DNA of 35,000 nucleotides from Paulinella micropora (GCA_019918135.1 WBZZ01003803.1:1-35000), one strand, 5' to 3'; positions 1 to 9,600 are shown, numbered from the stretch's first letter. Numbers and translations are program-made. Notes: generated by a model not told the origin, from the sequence alone.

Positions 1-1308
1 GAAGTGAGCCTGGGCCGCGTACAGTACCCGGTCTGCGCCTACGACGACTGGCAGGGCTTGCTGTACATGGTAGGCGATACTCGTACGGGCAAGGGCACCG
101 TGATCAAGGTATTGAGGGCCATGAAACCCAGCCACAAGGTGGGAGCTTTGGCACTGTCGTCCGAAGGCAAGTTCGGCTTGCAGGGAGTGTACCTAAAGGA
201 GCTCCTGGTAATCGACGACATGCCGGCCGGCTTTGAGAAGGCGATGAACCAGTCCTTGATACAGCGCATGGTCTCGGGCGAGATGGTGCCAGTCGAGCGC
301 AAGTACCTGGCGGGGATAACAGACCACGTCTGGTCAACGCCACAGGTCTGGGCTGGCAACCATGTGGTGAATTACAAGGACAATCAAGGGCAGATAGGTG
401 AACGATTCCACATTCACTTCTATCGCACCGAAGTGAAAGAGAAGAAGCCCCATCTAGCGGAAGAAATCATTGAGCACGAACTGCCGTACATCCTGTTGCG
501 ATGCGTCAAGCGATACAGGGTTTTGGTGGAGGAGAAGGGTCGTTGCGATTTTTGGCTGCACATTGCGCCCGAGGAACTGTGTCAAAACAAAAAGAACATC
601 CAGAGCCAGACAAACCTGTTGAGCAAGTTCCTCAACGAAGGCAGCAGTAAATGGCGAGTGCTGAATAAGCCTGGCCACTTCACTCCGTGGGACAAGTTCG
701 AGAGTGCCTTTGTTAAGTTCCTGAAAGACGACCAGCGCTCGTTCTTCGTCAAGTTCGACGACATCGGAGACACCGCGTTGCGCAGGGCAGGGTACGAGGT
801 GTTCAGGGGCGAAAAGAAGTGCAATTTCTGCAAGTATTGCAGCGCGCACAAGGACACGCCTGGCCAACGCTGTGGGCCGAAGTTTGGCTGTACCGAGTCA
901 ATGTGCTGGATGACGCCTAACAAGGAGAATTGTGGCGATCACTACAGCGAGAAACGCGGGCGCTGCAAGCTACCGGGCATCCGTAACATGAAGCTGGTGA
1001 GGAAGGATAATCACGCGGAGGAAGGCGACGAAGCGGTGGAGGCGCCAGTCGTCGACGTCGAGGGGGATTCCACGTCCAATATCCTGTTCGAGCTACTGAC
1101 CAAGAATGCAGGCTGCGAGCCTGCTACCGTCAGAGACTTGTTTAAGAACTTCCAGGTGGAAGCGCACCAGGGGTTCCTGTACGAAAAACATAAGCTTACG
1201 GGGCTTGGACCCAAGGGCCGCAAGACCCCTTTGTCTGAAATGCTAAGTTTCGAGGCCGTGACGGGTGATAAGGATCTAGACCGACCAAGCAAGAAACAGA
1301 AAACTTAA
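1..1308 (+). CDS. SF3 (D5-like) superfamily helicase, C-terminal part, 5' truncated by the window
   Basis: Replicative helicase of the D5/SF3 AAA+ type, which unwinds viral DNA and is usually fused to a primase or a Rep-type domain. Counting residues from base 4: Walker A GDTRTGKGT at about 24-32, Walker B LLVIDD at 67-72, the SF3 motif C asparagine in WAGN at about 119, and an arginine finger in GERF at about 134. After the ATPase core comes a Cys/His-rich stretch (about 275-325, with CNFCKYC, a CxxC-like pair and several more Cys) that could bind zinc. No start codon with a spacer lies upstream, so the N-terminal domain is outside the window; whether it is a primase-polymerase or an HUH nuclease cannot be seen. 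The gene ends with TAA in an AT-rich spacer. The motif match is strong; the Cys-rich tail is unassigned. Confidence 0.88.
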   Translation, partial: EVSLGRVQYPVCAYDDWQGLLYMVGDTRTGKGTVIKVLRAMKPSHKVGALALSSEGKFGLQGVYLKELLVIDDMPAGFEKAMNQSLIQRMVSGEMVPVERKYLAGITDHVWSTPQVWAGNHVVNYKDNQGQIGERFHIHFYRTEVKEKKPHLAEEIIEHELPYILLRCVKRYRVLVEEKGRCDFWLHIAPEELCQNKKNIQSQTNLLSKFLNEGSSKWRVLNKPGHFTPWDKFESAFVKFLKDDQRSFFVKFDDIGDTALRRAGYEVFRGEKKCNFCKYCSAHKDTPGQRCGPKFGCTESMCWMTPNKENCGDHYSEKRGRCKLPGIRNMKLVRKDNHAEEGDEAVEAPVVDVEGDSTSNILFELLTKNAGCEPATVRDLFKNFQVEAHQGFLYEKHKLTGLGPKGRKTPLSEMLSFEAVTGDKDLDRPSKKQKT

Positions 1309-1461
1309 ATAGTCATAAAATGTATTTTTCTGGTAAACTTTTTTCATGTCCCAAAAAAATTAATAAAGCAAAATCAGGCGCGCGCCTGACAAGAGACCAT
1401 AGAGAGTTGAACTGTGACACATTTTTTCTTGCGTATACTGTTTTTGACTTGTTGTGCTAAC
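1309..1461. other. AT-rich spacer between helicase and membrane protein gene
   Basis: This 150-nt spacer is A/T rich, with runs of T and A typical of the gaps in this genome. It contains one GC-rich island, a perfect 16-bp palindrome listed separately. No ORF is supported in it. Confidence 0.6.
1374..1389. repeat. Perfect 16-bp palindrome TCAGGCGCGCGCCTGA
   Basis: The sequence equals its own reverse complement over 16 bases and has an alternating GC centre (GGCGCGCGCC). It is the only GC-rich stretch in an AT-rich gap. Known protelomerase target sites are palindromes and that of phage N15 has a CGCGCG centre, so this is a conceivable resolution site for the recombinase at 7258-9584. By chance alone roughly one 16-bp palindrome could occur in a window of this size, so the palindrome is certain but its role is speculative. 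Confidence 0.45.
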
Positions 1462-1860
1462 ATGTCAGACACACGGACTAATAAGGATAATACTGCCCTT
1501 TTTTGGGGTGGGTGTCTGCCCGCTAGACTAGCGGTGGCCGGCTTGGCCATCTACAAGCCACAGCCCTGGATGCAAGCACTGGCCGCGGGGGTTGCGGCGG
1601 TCTGGCTGAGCGGCGCCTTGGACGATAAGCAGGCAGGTTTTTTTGGCGGAGAGGCGTGGTGGGCAGAACACAGAAAAACGCACGGGCTCTTGTGGGCCTC
1701 CTATGCCGCTACCGGCCGCGGCGAAATTTTGGCGGCGACGCTGTCTTCGGGCTTGGGTTGCGACAGAACACGGAAAAAAAAGTTCTGGAACAGACTCTGT
1801 ATAGAGGCCGATGCAGGTCACGAAACGCAATGGAGCTCCGCAAGCCGTTTCGCTCGATAA
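1462..1860 (+). CDS. Small membrane protein with WW..R..H motif, probably frameshifted
   Basis: The ATG at 1462 is preferred to the upstream GTG at 1414. The N-terminal half has two hydrophobic stretches (residues about 12-30 and 38-52), followed by GGEAWWAEHRKTHGLL. This resembles a family of small membrane proteins in algal and giant DNA viruses with a WW..R..H motif between hydrophobic helices; the match is from memory of the family pattern. After about 1735 the reading frame loses similarity, whereas the frame one base back reads GDAVFGLGL, as expected for a last hydrophobic segment. A second shift in the A8 run near 1774 would end the protein near 1801, 9 bases before the next ATG. As written the ORF runs to 1860 and overlaps the RNR gene, which is unlikely to be original. 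Function unknown. Confidence 0.5.
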   Translation: MSDTRTNKDNTALFWGGCLPARLAVAGLAIYKPQPWMQALAAGVAAVWLSGALDDKQAGFFGGEAWWAEHRKTHGLLWASYAATGRGEILAATLSSGLGCDRTRKKKFWNRLCIEADAGHETQWSSASRFAR

Positions 1861-4053
1861 GATTCTGGCGCGAGTTGCTAGCCTGTCCAAAGATCTGTGT
1901 TCCTGTGACCCCGTTCTTGTCGCCCAACAGGTTGTGGCGGGCCTCTACGATGGAGTGCCGACGAGCGAACTCGACGCGCTGGCCGCGTCAACGTGTGCGG
2001 CGCTCGCGATTCAACACCCGCAGTACGGGAGCTGGGTGGTCGTCTCCTCGCCAGCAATCACACAAAACAGTGCCCCCGACCTTCAGCGCGGCCATGGAAA
2101 AGCTTAGGTGGGGATGGAACCGCTTCAGCATTTTTGTAGACCAGAACGCGGGCAGCTCAACGCCATGATCCAGGCCCGCGAGACCTGTCGTACGATTACT
2201 TTGGCTACTCACGCTGCTTAAGTCCTATTTGCTCAAAGACAGCAAGGGTCGCGCGTGCGAAACTGCCCAGTACATGTGGCTTCGTGTGGCAGTCCACCTG
2301 CACCGCCGCGAGTCCAAAGAGCCACTTAAACGAATTCGAGAAACCTACGACCTCATGTCATCGGGCATACTATACCCACGCGTCACCCACTCTTTTTAAT
2401 AGTGGGCTGAAAGAGCGGGCCAGCTTAGTAGTTGCTTTCTGCTTCCTATCAAGGGTGACTCGTTGAGCGAGATCTATGACACGATCAAAGACGTTGCTCT
2501 TATCAGCAAGGGAGGGGCGGGCTGGGAGTTCACCTCGGGTGCGTTAGAGCCAAGGGCTCCCTGATACGCAGCACGGGCGGGCACAGTGACGGTGTGATTC
2601 CTTTGTGCAAAGTCTTAAACGAGACCGCTCGCTACGCGAACCAGGCAGGCAAGAGGAAGGGCGCTGTAGCAGTCTATCTGCCAATTCATCACGCAGACGT
2701 CTTCGAGTTTTTGGAACTTAAAAAGAGCTTCGGTTCTGAAGAACTGCGAGCCCGAGACCTGTTTTTAGGACTTACGTCGTGACCTGTTTATGGAGCGTGT
2801 AGAACGAGATGAAATCTGGAGTCTTTTTTGCCCGGACGAGACGGGCGTAGGTGACCTGGACGCCTCTACGGCAAGGAGTTCGAGTCCCAGTACACGCGGG
2901 CCGAGAGGCTGGGCCTGGCGAGGCGCACCGTCAAAGCGCGCGAGCTCTGGAGCGCGTCTGCCGTGCACAGATCGAGTCGGGCGGCGTTCCCTGCATTATG
3001 TGCAAGGATGCGGTGAATACAAAATCAAATCAAAAAGCCTTGGGCACGATTCGCTGCAGCAATTTGTGTGCAGAAGTGGTTCAATACAGCTCGCCGCTCG
3101 AGCACAGTGTGTGTAATTTGGCCTCTGTCGCGCTGCCCAAGTTCGTGTCGGAGGACCGCAAGTCCTTTGATTTCGAGCTGCTGCGATCGTGCGTGCGTTC
3201 GCTGTTCGTAACCTCGACACCGTCATCGACATTACAGAATATCCTACGGAGAGGCCAGACGCAGCAACCTCTTGCATCGCCCGGTGGCCCTTGGTGTCAA
3301 TGGCCTGGCCGACGTGTTTGCTCTGCTGAAGATGCCGTTCGACTCTGTAGAGGCACAAAAGCTCAATTTCAAGATCGCGCATGAACTGTACTACGCGGCG
3401 CTCTGGGCCTCTTGCGAGTTGGCGCAGGAGAAGGGTGCTTACAAGAGTTTCGGCGGGTCTCCTGCTAGCCAGGGCTCCTGCAGTTCGATCTGTGGCCCGG
3501 CAAGGAGCAGACTGACGACCGCTGGGACTCGCTCCGCCAGCGTATCGCCAAGTATGGGCTACGAAACTCACAGCTAATAGCCTACATGCCGACTGCCACG
3601 ACTGCTCAGATCCTGGGCAATTTCGAGTCGTTCGAGCCTCCTCACTCGAACGTCTTTGTGCGCCGTGTGCTCTCTGGCGAGCACGTCGTGTGGAACAAAC
3701 ACCTGGTGCACGAGCTAGAAGAGCGCGGGCTCTGGAACGACCAGCTCCGCGATAAGATTATTGCCGACGGCGGGAGCGTGCAAAGATGCGACCTACCCCA
3801 AGACATCAAAAACATCTACAAGACCGTGTGGGAAATTCCCTTGCGCTTGCAGCTGCACTTGGCGGCCGACCGCGGGCCGTTTGTGTGTGGCTCGCAGTCG
3901 CTCAACTTACACATGACCGACCCTAACGAAAGAAAAGTCAGCAGCTGTCATTTCTACGCGTGGCAGCTCGGTTTAAAAACGACTTATTATGTAAGAACCC
4001 AGGCCGCTAGCAAGGCCCTGGAGCCGGCCGACTGTGCTGTCTGTGTAGCTTGA
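1811..4053 (+). pseudogene. Ribonucleoside-diphosphate reductase large subunit (class I R1), multiply frameshifted
   Basis: R1 reduces ribonucleotides to deoxyribonucleotides together with the R2 subunit encoded at 24239-25257. Starting at ATG 1811 the pieces give an ATP-cone (MQVTKRNGAPQAVSLDKIL), then THASPTLFNSG, the GGHSDGVIP region, the active-site block [37 protein letters not shown] and a C-terminal Cys pair in DCAVC that matches the redox-shuttle tail. These lie in the right order over a normal R1 length, but in several alternating frames. Breaks I could place lie near 2030 (CC to C), 2072 (C6 to C5), 2130-2215 (several), 2400-2470 and 2870 (TT to T); nearly all need one base added back. 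As written it cannot give a full protein. Identity is certain; whether the breaks are decay or assembly error is not. Confidence 0.93.
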
Positions 4054-4063
4054 ATCTTTTGAA

Positions 4064-4754
4064 TTAAACCAGATCTACGGTCAAGTCCGTGGCCAAATGG
4101 CCTCCCTCGCCGTTCTCTTCGCCGGACAGTGAGACGCCAAACGCTTCTTTTTCCGATAGGTCCTGGTCCGGGTAGCCCAAGCCCTCGTGTTGCTTGCGGA
4201 TATGTAGCACGCGCCAAGAGAGCGTGACTTTTTCGCCCTTGCTGCACAGCGCTGTGGCTTGAATCACCGTTTTCACCACGTCTCCTTTTTGTAGCGTGGC
4301 GGTGTCGGCCCCGCCCAAGAACCGGGCGCCCGTGACAGTGACGGTCAGACGCGGTGCCCAGGCCCGATCCGATTTCTACGACGTGCGCAGCCGTGTGCAG
4401 GGCTGGTAGCAGCACTTGACCTGCTCGTCGCTCCGTGCCATCGGGCCGGCCCTTTTCATCGTCGGCACAACCTTGTCGCGGTTCTCAACCACGAGCTCGG
4501 CCACACGATCGTCGATCGCTCGCACCACCTGGTAGGCCTGCAGCACCGCGCCATACTGTTGCGCGTGCTTGAAGTCGAGGTCGATGGTGGTCTTGGCCGA
4601 CTTGTTGCCGTCGTACGTGCTCGGGTCCAAGGCCAGCTGCATGGCGGGCAGAACCAGCGTCAGGCTCTTTTTGTCGTAGCATAAGTTCGAAAAGATGACG
4701 TGCTTCTTCGTACGCGTCAGGCTTGATTGGTTGTCGTCAGGTGACGATAGACAT
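4064..4754 (-). CDS. Conserved viral protein of DUF5871-like type, interrupted
   Basis: On the minus strand one frame stays coding-like from about 4735 to 4064. It begins with a hydrophobic beta-rich stretch (KKHVIFSNLCYDKKSLTLVL), then a region ending DLDF, and finishes TDLTVDLV with TAA. The order and spacing recall DUF5871-type proteins of nucleocytoviruses and polinton-like viruses, thought to be single-stranded DNA-binding or structural proteins; that link is tentative. The frame is broken by an in-frame TAG at 4376-4378, where the context (LRTS*KSDRAWAP) would fit a tyrosine. The natural start is probably the ATG at 4754, which requires a frame change within the first five codons. It faces the tail of the RNR gene and shares a divergent promoter with the clamp gene. 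Confidence 0.5.
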
Positions 4755-4883
4755 TTCGATTTGTGGGTTCTTTTTTATTTTGACAGCACGTGTTTTCTTT
4801 TTTTTCTGCTTTTAAATCTTAAATCTCGAATCTCGCAATTTAAAAGTTTTAATTAAAAGGAGAAAAAAAGTGGCAACAGAGCA
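4755..4883. promoter_or_regulatory. Divergent AT-rich promoter region
   Basis: This gap separates a leftward and a rightward gene. It holds long T runs, repeated AAATCT/GAATCT words near 4815-4835 and the palindromic word TTAATTAA just before the clamp gene. The same words recur before other genes here, so this is probably a shared promoter. No precise start site can be read. Confidence 0.5.
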
Positions 4884-5860
4884 ATGTCTCAAAAAATGAT
4901 GACTCGTTTTCTTTGGAGGTCCAAGACCCATGGGATTGCGTTCAGACGGCGCTCGACTCGCTGTCGCCGCTGTTGCTGGAGGCGAGGATCGAGGCCACGG
5001 TCGACAAGCTCGTGCTCTGCAGCGCGGCCGACGGGCTGGTCGGGCAGTTCGTGGTCCCCTTTTCGGGCGCCAATGGTGATTATGTCAACCTGATGTTCCC
5101 CAAGTGCGTGTTCAGCGTTGATCTCAAGGAGATGTCCTGCTGGCTTTCTACTTTCCGCGAGGGCATGGTCTTGGAACTTTCAGTCGCGGTCGACAACAAG
5201 CTCTGTGTCAAGTTTTACAACGAGGCCAAATCGTTCGAGCACTACTCTGACCTGACCTCGCTGCTCGTGTCCCAGGAGGCGGCCTTCCTGCCAACGACCG
5301 AGTGGACCAACGTCGACCGACTCGTCGAAGTGTCTGGCCCCGCCCTGAACGCCGTGATCCGATATCATTCCAAATCCAATTCGCACTGCCGGCTGTTTGT
5401 GGAAGGGGACAGGCTCTGTACCGAATCCTCCTTACGGGCGGTGGACGCAAGTCGGCTGGCACGCACTTCGCTTGGTGGCATCGCCCTGCTCGCGGAGGAC
5501 AAGGACTCGCTGCTGCGCTCGGACCTGTCACACCCGCCTACCGAAGCCGGCGAGTGTGTCTACGCCCTGGAAGTCCTCAAGAAGATACTCAAGTCGTGCG
5601 CTTTCCAGGAGAAGAAGACTGGCCGGGTGCTGGTCGGCGCTGCCCCGAACGTGCTGCACCTCGTCTTCAAGCGGGACGGCGGCCCGTGGCTCAAGTACAC
5701 TATCCTGGCCGACGCCGAATCGCCGCCCCCTCTGCCCACGCTGGCGCCGCTCGCCCTGACCACCGACAGCGCCGCCGAGGAGAGTGAACAGCGCAGGGTG
5801 GTTAAACGCAAGAAGAAGAACCCGAAGAGGAAGAGAGACGAATCCCAGGCAGGCGCTTGA
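4884..5860 (+). CDS. PCNA-like DNA sliding clamp, start frameshifted in an A run
   Basis: The frame open from 4913 to 5860 encodes about 310 residues. It looks like two repeated clamp domains: an N-terminal half with VDKLVLCSAADG and FSVDLKEMSCWL (the position of the PCNA helix after strand D) and a C-terminal half with LKKILKSCAF, VLHLVF and GGPWLKYTILAD. A clamp would tether the host or viral polymerase to DNA. A Lys/Arg-rich tail (KRKKKNPKRKR) could be a nuclear signal. No ATG opens this frame. The ATG at 4884 is one base out, and adding one A to the run 4891-4896 would join it smoothly to the main frame, so I place the gene start there. The 3' end overlaps the convergent zinc-finger gene by 59 bases. 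Similarity is at pattern level, so the family call is moderate. Confidence 0.6.
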
Positions 5861-6353
5861 GCCTCCTTAGCGTGTACTTGCGGCCAGCGAGCTTGCTAAT
5901 AAAATTCTTTTGTGTTTCTTTGCGGTGGACTGGCACGTACCAATTCACAACCCGTCCCACGGCCCTGAAAGTCGAGATGTCTAGCGGTCCGCCATAGTCT
6001 ACTAGCTCGTGGCGTGGCGGCGCCGGCTGCACTAGCTGCTTGTGTAGATTGACTCTTAGGAAGCTGTGTAGCAGGTCCATTGCACGCGAACGCAGCGTCT
6101 CGGCTATACCATATTCCGCAAATTTGGCCGCACACCCCATAGAGCAAAAGTGACCCCAGACGAACAATTCTTCGTTCGCGTGGGCTATCGGCAAGCCGTA
6201 CCATCTGCCGTCGTCCCTTGCACAGCCGTAGGAACAGTGCAGACACTTGCCCTTGTACGATTCGGTGTGCCCTCCATCTTTTTTGGGCGCCTTTCTTGGC
6301 CCCTTTTCTGATTTTCGTGGTTGCTTCAACTCTTGAATCTTAAACGTCCACAT
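5802..6353 (-). CDS. FCS/MYM-type zinc finger late transcription factor (poxvirus A1L/VLTF2-like)
   Basis: Start chosen at ATG 6353 rather than the upstream GTG; this leaves a 45-nt divergent promoter with the next gene. The protein has a basic N-terminus, then a zinc-binding block with CLHCSYGC, GLPIAH, FVWGHFCSMGCAAKF, followed by QPAPPRHEL and DYGGPLDISTFR. The FCS-type finger and the following APP..L..GGPLSI..FR motif are hallmarks of a late transcription factor family shared by nucleocytoviruses (annotated as VLTF2/A1L-like, sometimes VLTF3). Such proteins activate late viral promoters. The gene is intact. Its 3' end overlaps the clamp gene on the other strand. Family membership is well supported; the exact poxvirus counterpart is less so. 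Confidence 0.75.
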   Translation of the reverse strand: MWTFKIQELKQPRKSEKGPRKAPKKDGGHTESYKGKCLHCSYGCARDDGRWYGLPIAHANEELFVWGHFCSMGCAAKFAEYGIAETLRSRAMDLLHSFLRVNLHKQLVQPAPPRHELVDYGGPLDISTFRAVGRVVNWYVPVHRKETQKNFISKLAGRKYTLRRLKRLPGIRLSSSSGSSSCV

Positions 6354-6398
6354 TTGTAATCTGTAAGTTTTTCTCTGCTGGCCTGTCACTTTTCATGT

Positions 6399-7361
6399 AT
6401 GTCCTGCGAACACAACTGGACGTTTAGCTTAGCAACCAACGGTACGTACTGCTCCAAGTGTGGCCTGGTCAAGACAGAGCACGAGCTGTACACTTCACAA
6501 TGCTGGCTGGTCAATGGGCATATGGTAAGGGAGCAACACGCTCCCAGACATGTCGGCTACACTCGCCTGAGCCGCTTTCGTCAGATAATAAGAGAGACCT
6601 TCAACCTGCGAGGTGTGAATCAATCTGCGTCGTGTGTCAGCCCGGCCTTGTTAGCACAGGCCCGGCGCCTGACCCACAAGTGGAGGGCACAGAACCCGAC
6701 GCCCGCTCGCCTCGCGTACATCTGGCGCAGGGAGAAGCTAGGCCCTCTGACTACCGACCGAGCCAGCCAACTGTGCCACCTGTTAGGCTATGGCCTGAGC
6801 CGGCGCGAACCGAGCAAACAGACGCTGGAGGAGCTGGAACGGCTCTTCAAAAAGGTCGACGCCTGCTGGCCCCGAGTGCTAAAGAAGCTGAGAGAGAGGT
6901 ACGCGTGGGCGAGAAGGTGTTTTGTCAATTATCAAACTCTTCTCCGTGCTTTCCTGTTGCTGATGGACGAAGAAGAGCTAGCGGCACAGGTGCCAGAACT
7001 AAAACAGGCCGAGTCGCGCCATCGTCAGTCGGCGATGTTCGCGCTCGTGTGCGAAGAACAGGGCTGGCCTTTCATTGCCTTGGCTGGTTCACTGAACGGC
7101 AGCGGCCTCGCGCGCCCGCTCGCGAGCCATCTTTTGTCTGGCCCCCACACCAAGAAGAAAAAGAAAAAGAAAAAAAAGAGAAAGATGCTGGCAGCGGGTG
7201 TTGTGGCTATTGCTGAAAAAACAAATCTTGTACCCTATAGTCATCAAACAAAAGAAGATGGCAAAATGGGCCGCGAGTGGCCGGCTTGGCGCGGAGCCCA
7301 ATCACCGTCCGGTCGTGACGATCGACCCCAAGCAGTCCCAGGAGGTGATCGACGCCTTTAA
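6399..7361 (+). CDS. Zinc-ribbon transcription-factor-like protein
   Basis: The protein starts with MSCEHNWTF and a zinc ribbon (C..H ... CSKCG) like those of TFIIB/TFIIS-type factors. The middle is helical and basic, and residues about 165-235 read RRCFVNYQTLLRAFLLL then GWPFIAL, resembling the KNFLSYSYVLHKF...GWQFI block found in many giant-virus and polinton-like virus transcription-factor proteins. It is divergently transcribed from the FCS-finger gene, which fits a pair of late regulators. A run of about ten lysines near residue 252 is followed by sequence that overlaps the next gene by 100 bases; one base lost in this A-rich run would instead end the protein at 7216 (tail SGCCGYC). The overlap is therefore suspect. 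Function is inferred from the zinc ribbon and neighbourhood. Confidence 0.65.
   Translation: MSCEHNWTFSLATNGTYCSKCGLVKTEHELYTSQCWLVNGHMVREQHAPRHVGYTRLSRFRQIIRETFNLRGVNQSASCVSPALLAQARRLTHKWRAQNPTPARLAYIWRREKLGPLTTDRASQLCHLLGYGLSRREPSKQTLEELERLFKKVDACWPRVLKKLRERYAWARRCFVNYQTLLRAFLLLMDEEELAAQVPELKQAESRHRQSAMFALVCEEQGWPFIALAGSLNGSGLARPLASHLLSGPHTKKKKKKKKKRKMLAAGVVAIAEKTNLVPYSHQTKEDGKMGREWPAWRGAQSPSGRDDRPQAVPGGDRRL
7224..7230 (+). promoter_or_regulatory. AATCTTG promoter motif before the recombinase
   Basis: The word AATCTTG follows an A run and lies 27 bases before the ATG at 7258. The same arrangement occurs before at least five other genes, so it is likely a virus promoter element. Confidence 0.5.
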
Positions 7362-9584
7362 CAACACCACGCTCAAAGAGATACGCGCGGGCCAGAAGCC
7401 TGTACCGGTCTGGCCGGAACGACTGCCGCTCAAGACCAAGATGAGCGCCGCGGAATGGGTAGACTTGCGGGAAAATTTCGTGGCCAGCCTCGCCGAGCTG
7501 CGGGACCGTTACCGGGACCAGGTGCTCGACCGCATGCACCTTTGTGCGTGCGGCGTGGACCCTGCCCTCCACGAGCCCTCGCCCGTGCTTGCCAAGATCA
7601 TCTCGGGACGCCGAGGCCACTGGTCGGAATTCCTGACTAAAGAAAACAGCGACGACCACCAGTTTGCACACCTGCTGTACGTGAACAGCGGCCTGGACAA
7701 AACAAAGCTGCTCAAGAGAAACAAGGCCTCGGAGTTGAACTTTATCATTGTGGAGCAAGAGGGCGGCGGCCTGCTTTTCCCTGCCAGCTCCGCCGACGTG
7801 GTAGGCCGCAAGACCACCACGCTGCGCAAGGTCCTGTTCGGCGACGAAGACAGGTGGATCAAATCGATCGTGACCAAGACAGAAGGGCCTTTCCCTACGT
7901 GCCTGCTGGCCTTCTGCGCGACTCTGCTGAGGCTGCGGCGAGACGTGGAGCAGTTCCTGCCGTTCATCAACGACATGGTAGACGCGGCCAGGCCAGGGCT
8001 GAGTTCACGCAGCAGAGACTACACGGACTTTGTAGTCGAGTGGCTGATCTTGGCCTCGGTGAAAGAAGTACAAGACAAATCCAAACAGCCCTCGCGCTGT
8101 GTCTGGCGAGAAGACTTTGTGCGCAGGTGGTTCACGGAAGGAGGCAGCTACTTCCGCGACAGGGACGTGAACGCCAGGGGGGCCCTACAGACCAGCAAAG
8201 CGACCATGGCCAACCTCAAGAACAGGCACGTGCTCTACTTGGACCCCTGGTGCGCGTTCTTGGACGAGCTCTACCGGGCCATGCTCGCGGAGGCAGATTG
8301 CTTTGAGTCGGCTGAGGCCAAGCGCACCAACGACGGCCCGTTTGCGCCTAGCGAGAGGCACCCGCTGTGTGCCCTGCAGTCCTTTCTGCTGCTGTCTATC
8401 CTCGGCTGTCGCATGGCCGAGCTGTGGAAGTTCAGCTAGTTCTTGCCAGTGGAGGACGACCAGTATATAACGTTTACGGAGATCGGCCGCAAAAAGCACG
8501 TCTTGCAGCACCGGGCGGCGAAGAAAGGAGCGGACCCCCGACGGGACCCGGACGAGCAAAGCGATTACCAGGACTCTATCTATGTCGACAAGCCCATCGC
8601 CTTACCCACGGCCTCGTCGGCCGGGGTGCTGAGAATCTACCGGCACATGATCTACGGCGCCGAGAACCACTTTAAGCACCGAGCGAAAATGGCGCCTGAT
8701 GCCAGCATGCTGCTTAAAGGCGACAGGCCCAAGTCAGATTACCTGAGCTGGACGACGCACCGAGCAGAGATCCTGGCCGAAGAGGACAACCAGCCCATTG
8801 CCATGCCGCCCGCCAAGAAGATGAAGGTCAGCACGCTGCCGTGGATGAAGTCCCTGGTGAACGCCGGCCACAAGAAGAACATCGAACGGCCTAGCCAAGT
8901 GATGCCTAACAGCCAAGTGTCTGCGGCCATGAAAGGCGGGGGCTTCAAAAACACGTTCGAAGACCTGACACACCTCTACCAAGAGCGCGCCCACAGCGAA
9001 TTCCGCATCAGCTACCCGCACCTGCTGCGAGCCATCTACGCCAACGTGGCCTGGGAACTTTACGGCAACCAGTCGCTCGTGGCCCGGCCGGTGTTTTTCA
9101 GCCGGGTTTTGGGGCACACGCTCGAGTACGAAAACAAAGAAGAAGGGATCGGCAATCTCAAGACGCAGATGTTTTACGACAAGGTGAAAGTGATGAGCAA
9201 GGCAGTGAGGGCAAGGCAGTGCCCTCACTGCACGAGCCGGACTTGCTTAAGATTGTGCAGGCCATTGTGCAACAGGGCGAAAGGCTGGCCTCGGACTATG
9301 CCCGGGTCCTGGGTGACCTGAAATACGTAATCCCGCCTAGGCTCACGCAGCTGCCCCGCGAGACTAGAGCCGAACAAATACGCCGCCAAGCCGTTGAATT
9401 TTTCGCGGCAAATTTGCAACACCATGCCCAAGAACTGCGCCGGCCCGGTTTTTGGCGCGGGACTGTCGATTCTATTTTTTCCGTGAAAGCCTCTTACCGT
9501 TTCGCTAGTCATGCCGCTACGGCCCTTGATACGGCTGATCCTACACCAGCCGCTCAGATCACGCGCTTTACACAATTGTGCTAG
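7258..9584 (+). CDS. Telomere resolvase (protelomerase)-like tyrosine recombinase, interrupted
   Basis: Protelomerases cut and rejoin palindromic sites to make covalently closed hairpin DNA ends. Counting from ATG 7258, the catalytic set of the family appears in order: R385 in LGCRMAEL, a Lys near 412 in GRKKH, R591 in HLLRAIYANVAWELYG, H620 in VFFSRVLGHT and Y640 in QMFYDKVKV. The spacing and the wording of the RAIYA..AWE and VFF..LGH blocks resemble phage TelN/TelK more than ordinary integrases. The N-terminal 380 residues are large and alpha-helical, as in that family, and an Arg/Gln-rich helical domain follows the tyrosine. Two breaks exist: an in-frame TAG at 8437-8439, nine codons after the first Arg, and a frame change at about 9202-9231, after the tyrosine. 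Length without breaks is about 775 residues. The tyrosine recombinase call is firm; the resolvase call is good but from motif reading only. Confidence 0.75.
9202..9231. repeat. 12-bp perfect inverted repeat at the recombinase frameshift
   Basis: Arms GCAGTGAGGGCA and TGCCCTCACTGC flank a 6-base loop. AAGGCAGTG also occurs twice, 14 bases apart (9199 and 9213). The reading frame of the recombinase changes exactly here. Removing one 14-base copy would restore the frame, as would adding a single base. Confidence 0.7.
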
Positions 9585-9600
9585 AATCAAAAGCTCATAA

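Noticed and set aside
1..1308. HUH nuclease domain expected in mriyavirus-type replication proteins
   Set aside because: Only the helicase part is inside the window; no HUH motif is visible, so I do not claim it.
8437..8439. Reassignment of TAG to a sense codon in this genome
   Set aside because: TAG gives the natural end of RNR2 (after LDQDF) and of the 45-residue basic gene before a T-rich spacer, and one fibre break is TAA.
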